A stretch of 64,000 bases of DNA from NCBI RefSeq assembly GCF_000218685.1, contig NW_006763300.1, positions 1,454,366 through 1,518,365 on the forward strand. The letters run 5' to 3'. Shown piece by piece: positions 1 to 10,735 of the stretch (within the stretch, counting starts at the first letter, position 1; each line of letters opens with the position of its first letter). Made by a program: the position numbers and the translations under genes. The notes beneath the pieces are model-generated. The model did no database searches, was not told the origin of the DNA, and saw only the letters and a program-made list of their open reading frames with translations. Source of the DNA: Serpula lacrymans var. lacrymans S7.9. Its lineage: Eukaryota > Basidiomycota > Agaricomycetes > Boletales > Serpulaceae.

Positions 1-1
1 T

Positions 2-223
2 GTGGAGGTCCAGCCTGATACAAATGACGATGGATCACCCAGTCTCGAAATTATTCATTTAGACTGTATCTTTCGTAGTGCACATCTCATGCCTGTATTC
101 GGCGATTATGGTCATCGGTTCATCCCATCTGACATTGATTTCACTAACTCACTAGATAAATTTCCTACGTTCTACATTAATAAATATATAGACCATCATG
201 CCTTCGGACTTAGCCAAGGATGA
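2..223 (+). mobile_element. Plavaka-type transposase, C-terminal fragment
   Basis: The open frame entering from the left edge ends with a stop at 221-223. Its last 55 or so residues follow the layout I know from Agaricomycete Plavaka transposases: a DCIFRSAHLMPVFG block, then a phenylalanine and a DIDFTNSLDKF block, then FYINKYIDHHAFG just before the stop. The catalytic part would lie left of the window, so I cannot say whether the element is whole. Downstream, around 290-385, a second frame encodes a short stretch (EGELARFLVHLIEL) that may be further element-derived sequence. The identification rests on recalled family sequence. No terminal repeat was found. Confidence 0.6.
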
Positions 224-1733
224 TTCATAACTTGTCAAACTTGATTTTATACTTCATGTACTTGGACCACGCTTGGATAACACTTTGCTCAAAATGTCTG
301 AATGCTTCTACTTAGACCAGCCTACGTGTCTAAATGAAGTTGAAGGTGAATTGGCTCGCTTTCTTGTTCACTTGATAGAGCTTTAATTCCTTATATTTCT
401 TGAACAGTCTTGAAAGTCAGCAAAGCGTGACCAAGTTCCGTCAAGAAATTTGACACTTTACTGATGAAGCCCTTTCTCCGCGTCCTTGTCAAATATAGCT
501 AACTTTACTTTCTGTAGAAGCTCATGCAATGTCTTATGCCGCAGCTGTATTAAGGCCGATGTGATTTTTTTCACTTATCACCCCATCGTCCTGTCCTCAG
601 ATCTATAATCGCAATCCTACCGCGCCATCCGTCTTCATCATAGCTCGTTAATGCCGCTGCCAGTCGTTTGTCTAATAAACGCGTTGGCTATCCTCGGGCC
701 CGCAGAACGAGGTACCTATATAGATACTACGTGGGGGTTGCTATGTCTGAAACATCTGTCGACCCAATAACAAATTAGCAGGAAAGATGCCAGGGGCCAG
801 GTACATTGACACGCTATCACCGGATTTCGCGCTCCTGCAAAGGACTGATCGTGGCGGCACTCAGCACAGAGTTTGCCTTGATCACGGGCATCATCGTTCT
901 ATATGCTTCTTTCCATGGGCTCTGACACCTACATCAAGGTACGAATTTCTGATGATTCGCTCATCGTGTGTGTTACTCGTGAATGGTTAAATCAACTATG
1001 CTCGTTGCAGCCGTTTTCTAGGTTTGTCTGAATGTTGTTGAACATCATTCCAGGTTCGTCCCACTTATGTCCCTGCTTCCACGTCACTCAGTACTCAGTC
1101 CTCGCGGCTTGATGCTGTAATGCTTAATAGATCAAGCTATCGTGCTATCCATAGGCCAGCATCATTGGCAAACCTGTAGAACCAGGCCAGGCATATACTT
1201 ATCGCTGTACTATTGTGTACTTATGTTCCTAGGTAACCAACATTGCGCCCAAACATCCTTACATGTGTTCAATTGACCATGTGAGTACGTCATGGTGTTC
1301 TGGAAGTCTATTTTGACAATACCATGCACTAGACCACACGATACCTTATGACATATGTGAGACTAATTGTCAACAGTACAACTCAGTATAACCAAGTAGC
1401 ACCTTCCTACACAAGCTCTAAACTCAAAAATACAGTACTGTGCTCTTGGAAACCCGGCGGGCCAGCGGGCCAGCGTACCAGTAATCAGCTGAACTAACGA
1501 GCGACAAAAAATAGCAAAAAATACAAGTGTCCTAACTTGAAGCGCTGACAATGATCGCCGATTATCGATCATCCCCGTGGGCGTGTGGCACACAGATATA
1601 CCATTCCATTGTATGTTCCATACATGGGAGGGTGATTGTTAGATTTAGGGATGCTACGTTCGTTCGTACGCGTTAGCCGGAGTATTATACCAGGAATAGG
1701 ATAGATGAACTCACGTCCTGGTTGATCGTACAA
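224..1733. other. No recognisable gene
   Basis: No open frame of convincing length or family is visible. Around 840-928 (+) one frame gives a hydrophobic run containing STEFALITGIIVLYASF that looks like a membrane helix, but neither flanking frame extends it. It may be debris of a membrane-protein gene next to the transposase tail. Confidence 0.4.
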
Positions 1734-2989
1734 TCAAACACTGTTGCATTCCGTCGATACATTCACTGTGATTTCCATCGGTACTGATGATGAACTGGTA
1801 CCGATGCTATTCACTTTGCCAATATCATACGGATCATTAGCAAATGATGTTTGCGTGTTATTTGAAGACATTCTGGTTTGGGAACTTGCGACAAAAAATG
1901 CGCCCGTGTCACGCCTGTCATGAACCGTTACAAATCCACTGGAAACAATTGGCAAAACCGCCCCCCTGGATGATTGTTCCTTCATGTGCCGACCTGAAAT
2001 CCATAGAGTGGCAAAAACCACTCCGAAAATGGTTATAAAGTTGTTGACCAGATAAATGAGGGCAATTTGGGAGAAGGAGCTTTTCGAGATAAAGATGAGG
2101 CTGAGTTGGATGATATTCAAGACGACGGGGAATACGAAATTTGATAGGGCAATGAGGAATAGTCCGCGGAAGTGTTTACCAATACCTTGTGGTTTGAAAC
2201 AGAGCTTGGTAAAATGCTTGAAAAAGAGATATCGTACTGCTTACCTGAGTCACCCTGTCCAGACACAGCATATCGCTGTAGTCGACGTAGGAACATGAAC
2301 GAAACAAATCTATCCTCAAAGCATAAATTGGAAAGAGCATATTTATGCGATGGTGGACTCACAAGTTATTTACACACTGCAAAATCCACTCCAGTTTGAT
2401 GCGCCAGCTGTTCCTCAGGGTTTCGGCGGCAAGAAGCGAAATAGCTACTCCCTTCAGTGCGCTGATATAATTGTGCAGAAAGAATGCTATGTTTATTATC
2501 CTAATGACCATGATGGTGACAGGAAACGACAATATGGCCAAAAAGATGAGCTTTGGAGTGGTTTGTAGAGGATACACCGTTATAAGGCGCAAAAGAAGGG
2601 TGCTTTCTGCCATCATGGGACCCAGTGTAGTTGCAATAGTATATCCGACAGCCGCACCTCGTAATTCTGGGACATTAGGCGATAATATAGAATGTACCTC
2701 GTAGCGTTTCGGTCAATCTGACTTGCGAGGCTTCCAAGAAAGAGCATACCGACAGATAAATGAGGAGCGCTCCTTGTAAGAGGCCAATCAATATGCCAAG
2801 GACATTCAGCACAAATACCGGTTGTCGACGGGAATGGGGTGTGGAGAAGGCGAATATCGCAATAAGGATTGGTATTAAGAACGACGAAAGGATAGTTCCA
2901 GGGAGTAGGAAAGTTATCATAGGTTGAAGAATAGCGATGAAGTTTGTTCCCGGAGGAGGAGGAGACCATGTTGCCAAGTTTGCCGACAT
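1734..2989 (-). CDS. Seven-TM-like membrane protein, copy A
   Basis: The start is ATG at 2987-2989 (MSANLATWSP). The gene is split by several short introns. The translated exons form successive hydrophobic helices: one around LLPGTILSSFLIPILIAIFA, then the loop SRRQPVFVLNVLGILIGLL, then AESTLLLRLITVYP followed by another helix (2400-2600), then NFITIFGVVFATLW near the end. A polar Ser/Thr-rich cytoplasm-like tail of about 90 residues follows and ends at 1734. The arrangement suggests a seven-helix receptor-like protein. It is clearly paralogous to the gene at 50356-51469, which has the same SSR-RRxPVFxxN loop and LRxxAVYP helix. I do not recognise a named family: it is not STE3-like, and similarity to STE2-type topology is only an impression. 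Ligand and function are unknown. Confidence 0.65.
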
Positions 2990-4604
2990 ACTCCTGGAAA
3001 GAAAGAAAAGAAAAAGACGAAAGAGAAGGTCGAATTTCAGGATCCTAAAAGCAGGTACTGCGATTGTAAGTACTTGCTCTGCTTATATGTCCAGAGCGGA
3101 AAAAGGTGGCCAATGAGGTAGTCGGGTATTATCAGGACCATCAAGTACTAGAACGCCTTGATCTTATTATTCGGAATCTCAGTACATAGCCGCTGCTTCC
3201 ATAACTATGCAGTTGAAAGATGGAAGAGTCCACGGGAATCCTGCAACATGTGATCATCAATCTGTTGATTTCTGACAGTCCGTATGGTCACTGAAGCTCA
3301 CACACCATTATCTATCCAGTTGCAGTGCAATCCTACTCCAAATAGAAACAGGATTGTCTATATCAACATTGATAGCGAGATCCCGAGACAACCAAGTGTC
3401 GTTGTCAGTGCAACTTCATTCTTGCCCACGAATTCAGAAGCTGCCACTGCTAAGTTGGATAGAAACTGAGCTTGCATCGCCGCGATGGACCATTTATGGA
3501 GAGGCCGGCCGGCAAGTCCCGCCGTTGGGTTGGGCTATAATTTACCTTGCGGTTCCTCCCGCTCAACACTACTGTAATGCTGGCCATAGCCATCACATTA
3601 CTCCTATAACCACACATGTCAAAACGAACTGGGGGAGCTTTAAGCTGCACTCTTCCAGAACTAACACTTCCCGTTGACATGTCACCGGTAATAGCCAAGT
3701 GTCGTCGAAGCTATGAAGCTCATAATATATGAAGTCCGGTGATGAACTGTCGACCGAGATGCGGTGCGACGTCAGAACACGGAGTACAGAACTATGCAGG
3801 CAAGCATTGTTCCCAAACCAAAGTAAACTTGACAGGCGCAAGGCACCAGGGCGACGCTGGAGTCCTGATGCACATATCGTATCCGGGTAACAATACTGAT
3901 CGAATGATGTGAGTCGAGTGTATTTTATCTGTATATAATGTCAAGGTACACGATTGACACATATACCATAGCTCAGAGTGAGAATCTTAGAAGTGATACT
4001 CACCATGAGGAGGACTTCAGGAGGTGTAGCAAAGGTGTATTCACCGAGCCAGCAACTCGTTTGGTCAGATTCATCTTCTCACGACCTCCTAGACTGAAAA
4101 CTTCTCAGCATTATATAGGCTAGCCGCGTCATTCTTAGTGTTCATAGGAGAACATAGAAGCATGAGCTTGGGCTGCGCGCATACAGTAGCAAAAATCCCA
4201 AATTTGAAGACTGCGCCACACTCACGGGATACTTATTCCACTACACACTATGCCACTATGCATATATGTGGACTCCAGAACCTTTGTGCCGCCTCCCGCG
4301 AAGCCATGCCCAGAACGATTGATGCGTGGCTTAGATCAATGCATTATGCCAACAAGAGGTGCACAGAAGTGCGCAAAATTAAGCGGAACCACAGTTATCG
4401 TTAATTGTTGAGTGGTGATGTGTTGGTAGATACTACAGATGTAGATGATAGAGACTGCTTGTGAAGCAGTGAATCGTGTGATATAAGTAATAGCATGGCG
4501 GGAACGCACCTCTAATTATATATATGCGATAGATTTCGGCATCTTTCTCCTACGAGACACATCTATAGCACAGGATTTTCCTCGTATCCTCGTGCATAGT
4601 GGAC
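2990..4604. other. No recognisable gene
   Basis: Several overlapping open frames of 60-110 codons occur on both strands at 3280-3840 and 3930-4400, but none shows a domain, signal peptide or conserved-looking composition. I call this intergenic or decayed sequence. Confidence 0.4.
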
Positions 4605-5054
4605 TCAGATCTGAAAACCAAGGCTACGCATGCACTCTACGTGTCTGCGAACTAGCTCTGCGCACTCGCCCTCATCTCCACCGGTTTTGCTTTGCAAAAA
4701 GCAGGCATCGCGGGCAGACTTGGTCTCTGGACAAGCACAACAACTGAAAATACATGCGTCAAAAGAGAGTTGGTGTGGTGTTTGTGAGAACAACAATGCG
4801 GTGTAGATAAATTGGAGAGAGCAAAGTTCAGAGTTCATTCTTATTAAGAAAGAAGCAAGCTCTTAAAACGTACGGCTTAAGCCCTTTTGGATTGAGCGGA
4901 TTCATTGCAGGGTTTGTTGGATCATATTTCGCCTTCTCTTCTGTTGGAGACGATGCAGAAGGTGTGGAGGACCACCAAGAGGAAATCTGCCATACATGTG
5001 AGTTTTGGGGTTATGATTATGATTAAAAGAGAGATAACGTACGCTTCCAAACAT
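4605..5054 (-). CDS. cox17: COX17 copper chaperone (mitochondrial IMS)
   Basis: Three exons: 5054-5043 (a 12-nt first exon, MFGS), 4986-4874 and 4743-4605, together 88 codons with the stop. Cox17 carries Cu(I) in the mitochondrial intermembrane space and hands it to Sco1 and Cox11 for cytochrome c oxidase assembly. The family hallmark is intact: [10 protein letters not shown] supplies the adjacent copper-binding cysteines. Two CX9C motifs follow ([11 protein letters not shown] and [11 protein letters not shown]), and the protein ends in MRSLGFQI, as in other Cox17 proteins. [10 protein letters not shown] before the CC pair is also typical. The junctions use GTACGT donors and CAG acceptors and keep frame. 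The extra N-terminal Ser/Thr-rich segment is slightly long for the family. The only soft point is the tiny first exon. Confidence 0.92.
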
Positions 5055-6065
5055 TATAGATATGTGGTTTTTCGACACAGATATGATAAAAATTTCAGGC
5101 CAAAACCAAGGAGTGCAACGTCGAGTTCCAAGTTAAGTTTAAACTGCTGACGGATGCAACCCACTCGAAAGACGGATCGGAGCACTACGGCACCTTCCTA
5201 ACTTAGAGGAACCGGAAGTTGCCGATTATCGGCCACAGTGACTGTCTTCCGTATAATCATAGTCCTGATACACAGCACCACAGGCAAGAAACCGTGGCGG
5301 CTAGTTTGATGCCACAGAGGTCATGCGCGTCAACCTAATAATCTCGGCCTGTGAGCCCGACCACCCAAAACGCCGCCTGTTGTTAAAGACAAAAGACTAT
5401 GCCAGTTAGAGCTTGACAATACTGAGCTTATGACTGGTAGAGCAGACAATTTGATGTCGTGAATCAATCATCTAGTTAGGTTTTACTTTAGCTGGCTCCA
5501 GACGAGTTTATTTGGACGATGATGCATCGAAGAACTTCTAGTTCTGACCCTCAAATTCAAAGCTTCCAGGCTGCAAATTTTGAGATTATATACAGCGTGC
5601 TTTCTACGGACATAGAACGTCCTGGATTATTTAAATCATATTGTATGTACTAAGTTGTGGGTTGGTGATGACCTATTTTTTACAAAGGTGAAATCCGGCA
5701 TGCCAGCTGCACATAAGACAGACTTGTTTAGCATGGAGATTTCTACGAGCATTCATGTTGCACCCTGGCTACTTCATCATGCGAATACATAATAGCAGCT
5801 TGTGCGCTTGTTTCCCTGTTTTTTCGGTTTTGGCTGTGAGTTTGTGACGACTGTCACCCGACTGGTACACAAAATTACTGTTATTCGCTGCTCTGCGCTG
5901 GTCGCTGCGCTATAGCTTCCGGCGCCTGCACTCATCTTTGAGGTGGAGCTTTGGTGGAGCTATGTGTGTGCTGTGTAAGAGCTTATCGGGATCCTGCGCT
6001 GCGTTGTTAAAGACAAATGGGACGACTGAATTTCGTTTCAACACTAGCAATATTCCTTGTAATGC
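5055..6065. other. No recognisable gene
   Basis: About 1 kb between COX17 and the 3' end of the WD40 gene, with only short unconvincing frames. The stretch just beyond 5054 should hold the COX17 promoter. Confidence 0.4.
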
Positions 6066-7867
6066 CTACTCATGTGCTACTTCTAGCTCTAAAAACTCCC
6101 TCAGACCGCTTCGTAACAGTTCCTTTGTGTATGCCCATAACACCGAAATAAATTCCATCAAATATTTAAAGAAAGCGACGGTGGTCATCCGCTGGTTCAT
6201 ACAAAGTTAATGGGTGGCATATAGGCGTAGAGGCATACATACTAGCAGTTGTAATTTCACTTCCATAGAGGTGCTGTCGCGATAGAACGCATACGTGGCC
6301 ACGATGAGAGCAATACCTCCCAAGATATAAAACTGGAGCTCTCGAACATTTTCCTCGACATTGGCATAGATGTAGAATTTCTGTTAAGTCAAGTCATTGA
6401 AATTAGTGATTATATGACAGATCATTTTTGCGATAGACAAACTCACCCATGTGCTTGTCAATGAATCAAGCAATGACTCCCGGGCATCCGAAGCTACAAT
6501 CCATAGATACATGACTAACGGGCTCGAGAACACAAGAGGTAACATACTGAGCTGTGCTTTCCATATTCTGATGTAAGTTGACTCGCTTTTTTCAGCGGCA
6601 GCGGCAGCAATGTAACCAGTGGTCCGATATTGTTTAGCCTAAACAAAGTGAACATATAGTTATCACGCACGTATAAAAATGAGAGGTACGTACACAAATA
6701 ATCTGAATCAAGTCATCTACTGCCCATCAAAAAGAATCCTCCGCCAAAAATCATAAGAGTGGCGTACCTTCATGAGTGAGAGTTTGAATAAGGTCTCCCG
6801 TCTTAGTTTCCCAAAGGGGTACGTTTCCACGGGGGGCACCAGATAGGACGACTTGACCATTGTGGGTAAACGCAACTTCAAGCGGTACATTCCTAGTAGC
6901 GTCAGAAACATATTTGAAAGATTGCTTTAACTTGGATTGTCCCAGAGGGTAAAGTTCGATTGCTCCTGAAAGATTTGACAGCAATAAAGTCCGACAGTTG
7001 GGCGACAATGCTGAAAAACCGCTATTTACGGGAGGTACTCGTGCACTGTGATATAGTCACATTAAAAAGAAAGCTTACATGTAACCGTGGTCGTGTTCAG
7101 GTTCAATCTGCCAAAGGCGCGCATGACTATCGACATCCCAGCAACTGTGTTGTAATAAATCTGAATAGACTCAAATAGATGGAGATGAGATGAATAGACC
7201 TACATCACCCCATGATTTAAGTACGATACAACGAGTCGAGCTCCATATTTCAAAAAATGCAATGACCGTGGCCTGATTCGGTTGTCACTACGTTCTTCGT
7301 TGAATTTTCCCGGCTTTGGGAGAAGATTGTAAGTAGCGTATCTTTCTATAAACATGTCAGATTGATAGCATCAATGTGAGAAAGTCCATTAACCTACCGT
7401 GCGATATATCTCGAGCAATATGCACTTCAGGACCTACTCCGGCAGCGAGGGTGCCATGGGAAGCATCGAATGCGAGACAATATACCGGAGCCTCTGTACC
7501 AAAGAGGATCTTTTGACTGCCAGCCTTACTCTACAATAGAATCGGCATTTTCAGCAATACCGTCGCCATCACGAGTCGATTCAATTCGTACCTTAAAATC
7601 ATTTATAAAACCTGCTACACCATCCTCACAGCCAAACACGAGCGCACCACGCCTCCTGGGATCCCAAGCTAACGAGAGCACTGGACTGTTCATCGTTACT
7701 TGGCACAAAGAAATACCTTTCATTACATCCCATATAACAAGTTTCGCATCATCCCCACCACTGGCTATGTAATTCCCCGAAGGTGAGAAAGCCATGCAAT
7801 TGACGGTATCTTGATGGCCATCGGTGAGATCATGAAGGCGAAAATATGGGCTTTTAAGAGAAGTCAT
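6066..7867 (-). CDS. WD40-repeat protein with C-terminal membrane segment (left of pair)
   Basis: The start was chosen at ATG 7865-7867 (MTSLKSPYFRLHDL), just before the first WD40 blade: GHQDTVNCMAFSPSGNYIAS followed by GGDDAKLVIWD. Further blades follow across about six introns, for example VPLEVAFTHNGQVVLSGAPR and the last one, YIAAAAAEKSESTYIRIWKA at about 6560-6620. A beta-propeller is therefore expected. After it comes a linker and a single hydrophobic helix, FYILGGIALIVATYAFY at about 6290-6340, suggesting membrane anchoring with the propeller on the cytosolic side. The 3' end is uncertain. The frame stops near 6209 unless an intron (GTATGT..CCAG) is removed, which extends it to a stop at 6066-6068. 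It is divergent from, and resembles in architecture, the WD40 gene at 8013. Function unknown. Confidence 0.75.
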
Positions 7868-8012
7868 TGAGATATCATACACCTGACCAGGCGCGCTGTC
7901 ATGCACAGTAAAACGAGTATAATGCTTAGGTAAGCTTCCATTGCGGATCCGCGGATCAGCACGAATCGCGCCCACATGCATTTCGCTGCATCAGCATTCT
8001 GCGTTTATCACG
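7868..8012. promoter_or_regulatory. Shared promoter of the divergent WD40 pair
   Basis: Only 145 bp separate the two chosen ATGs, so both genes must be driven from this interval or from inside each other's 5' region. If the upstream in-frame codons of the left gene are used (open to 7981), the spacing falls to about 30 bp. No TATA box is obvious. Confidence 0.5.
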
Positions 8013-9594
8013 ATGGATTTGAGGCGTTACGAGCTTCAATGGTCATTTACAGGCCATACTCAACCCATCAATGTGCTGAAGTTCTCCGAAGATGGAACGG
8101 AGCTTGCCAGTGGAGGTAGGCTATCTATAAGCCAATATCGATTTGAATGGGAACTGACATATTGGCCGTTCTTAGCAGATGACGGCCATATTCGAATATG
8201 GTCCCTGACAGCTGGCAAGCTTAAGCAAATTATCAAACCAAAACAAGGTCCAATCTCGTGTTTACTCTGGTTTTCATTTCCTCAGGCCCCTCGTGACTCG
8301 TACATAATGTCTGGGGGTGCAGATGGAACCATTAAGATGTGGCAGAAGTTTGAATCCGCTGACTCTGTTCGTCGATTTTCAATTTTATATATGATTATGT
8401 AGGTACTTATTACCAAAGTCTAGGTTGAGTTCGTTTTTTCCACCATGATAACTGTGTACGATGGTTGCATTGAAAGCATGTCAATGAATAACGCACAAAG
8501 TCTACTTGCTGTGGTAGGTCTGGGGCGCCTTACACTGTATGCTATGGACATAAATCAGATTGGTAAGGTCATATCATTCTCCAGCTCCGCACTCCTGACG
8601 TTGTTGTAGTACCACTCCGGGAGATTCTTTCAGAACCCCCACAAGCAGAGGCACCTCGACCAGCACTGGCGAGATGTGTTCATTTTTTTGACGAAGACCG
8701 CGCGATCATGGTTGCCTTTCTTGACTCCAAAGAAATGTCATTATATTCGTTTGGAGTATTTTGTATGTGCTGACGTTAATGGTAGTATAGCGTGGACAAT
8801 TGCTCCATGGAAGAAGTGCTGGTATGTTAAATTGCATTCGCGAATGTGAGTAGTCTTTTGGGCTTGATATTCGAGTCCGCCATAGTCAAATAATTGGTTT
8901 ATCTCTTCAGCGGTAATACTTCGTGGTGGCCTGCCACTAGATCTCTTCTAGTCTCGAATCTCGTCGACGGTGTCGACATATATCGTATAACCGACCGACC
9001 AACCTTTATTCGCAAGTTACCTGTACGCATCACACGTAATTATACCAAGCAAGTTCATTTTGGATGGAACGGGGCCTTGGCTGTATGTGGTAGCGATAGG
9101 GGAGAAGTCTACCTGTGGGAAGTAGAGTCTGGAACTCCACATCAAGTTCTCGTCCATGGGGGAGGTCAGTATTTTGTTCTGTTACGTCAGACTTACTGAT
9201 GATCAGGTTCTCAGAAACCGAGTTAATTCAAGCTGTCTCTGTGAGTCTTTTTAATACACCGCACGACATGTTTTGTTGAAATTTTATTAATATTTTTACT
9301 TGTCATTTAATGCAGTGCTGCTCGCCTTCGAAAAAGAAACATATGCTAGCAAGCGGTTCAACGGATGCTGGCAACTGTCGTCCCTCCATCAAAGTCTGGG
9401 TAGCCTCTACTACCAGTAGTCATATTACACCTAAGGATATAAAGGTGATAGATAACTCGACTACATCGACGAGAAGAGTCCCTACCACTACCATGAATGT
9501 ATGGATACGCTGTATCCTTGTTTCTGTGTTCTTCATTTTTCCTGCTGCTGTGGCGGTATTTGCCTATTGTTACTTATCCATGACAACAACTTGA
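8013..9594 (+). CDS. WD40-repeat protein with C-terminal membrane segment (right of pair)
   Basis: ATG at 8013-8015 (MDLRRYELQWSFTG). The first exon encodes HTQPINVLKFSEDGTELASG. Later exons continue the propeller: DDGHIRIWSLTAGKLKQII, then SGGADGTIKMWQKF, LAVCGSDRGEVYLWEVESG, and MLASGSTDAGN before IKVW at 9336-9405. About six introns of 50-90 bp interrupt it. The protein closes with a Thr-rich linker and a hydrophobic helix, CILVSVFFIFPAAVAVFAYC, two to eight residues before the stop at 9592-9594, so a tail-anchored topology is likely. Architecture and position make it the sister of the left-hand gene. Several exon edges are unverified. No enzymatic domain is visible, and a scaffold role at a membrane is inference. 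Confidence 0.75.
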
Positions 9595-9789
9595 TTTACA
9601 CCTCTATGTACATTGTAGATGGGGTGGACATAGTGACGAGGGGGCGGCCAGACATGACGGAAATCAAGGCCAATTGACGTGTTTTACCAAATATTCGGAC
9701 TTGAAAGCAATTTACACTCAAAGCGGAGATCTAAGTACTGTGATGTAGAAAGATGGCATTGACTGATTCATTAAGAAACACTAGGAGCA

Positions 9790-10513
9790 ATGCCTCACCT
9801 TCTATGTCAAATCTGCGATCTACCTGTTCTTGCGAAATCCCAGATATCTGTGACACCCTGTAGTAAGCGTTTGTGTCCTTTGTGCTTGAGCATAGTCCTC
9901 ACCTTTTGTTAGATCATATTTTCTGCCGATTATGCATCGAAAAACATGTCGAACTAGACGATGCATGTCCAAACTGTGGTCACAAGCCGCTGAGCAAGAA
10001 TTCCTTGAAAGTTATATATGTTACAGGGAACGAGGACACTATTGACACAAAAATGATGGAAATCGCCATGCAGTGAGTTTGTGTTTATGTTTCTCCATAA
10101 CATCTACATTGGTAACAAACGTTAAACAGAGCCAGTATTGGATCCAAGTCCTCGCAGGGCGGAACTTCCCTGGAGGATCTCAAAGCGAGGCGTGCTACGC
10201 TTGAAACAGAACGAATGGGAAATACTCGTATCATTGACAACCTACAAAGTCAGCTCGAAGCCTCTCGTGTGCTGGAACAAGAAGCTCACACGCAACAAAC
10301 AAATCTGGACAGGACATTACAAGAACTTCGCGTCAAGCATTCGCAGCTGCAGGAGGCTTTGGAAGGTACTAAAAACCAGGTATATTTCAATCAATATCCT
10401 ACTTCAACGATCGTCTTCAGTTTTATTCTGTAGCGAGGCAGGCGAACCTGAGTTCACTCCACTGGTATATTGGACAGTATTGTAATGGTACTTTGGTGAG
10501 ACCAGTCAGATAG
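9790..10513 (+). CDS. RING-finger/coiled-coil protein
   Basis: ATG at 9790-9792 (MPHLLCQICDLPV). The first exon ends at TPC with a GTAAGC donor, and the second opens with NHIFCRLCIEKHVE, so splicing creates a C-x2-C...C-x-H-x2-C-x2-C...C-x2-C RING of HC type, closing with CPNCGHKPL. After one more intron a 60-70 residue coiled coil follows: LEDLKARRATLETER, then LEQEAHTQQTNLDRTLQELR. The end is either shortly after 10380 or, with a last intron removed, at 10511-10513. RING proteins of this layout are usually E3 ubiquitin ligases. Zinc binding is well supported, but ligase activity and substrate are inferred. It resembles the gene at 17354-18379 in layout. Confidence 0.75.
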
Positions 10514-10735
10514 TAAGATTTGAGCGTTCATAGTATATTTTTATGAGATGTCTGTCACGCTCGTATAATGAAAATGAGAAGTATATGTTATCCAGAATAC
10601 CAGTAATTGAAGGCCTGAAGGCTTGTTGTCGAGCGTAAGTTATAAAGAACGCAGCTATGTACTATCATACTGTGACGAGAACTACCGGTACATAATATAT
10701 TCAGAATACTAGATATATCTGTTCTACCTCCTACA

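Noticed and set aside
4138..4404. 88-codon plus-strand frame upstream of COX17
   Set aside because: No recognisable motif or splice partner.
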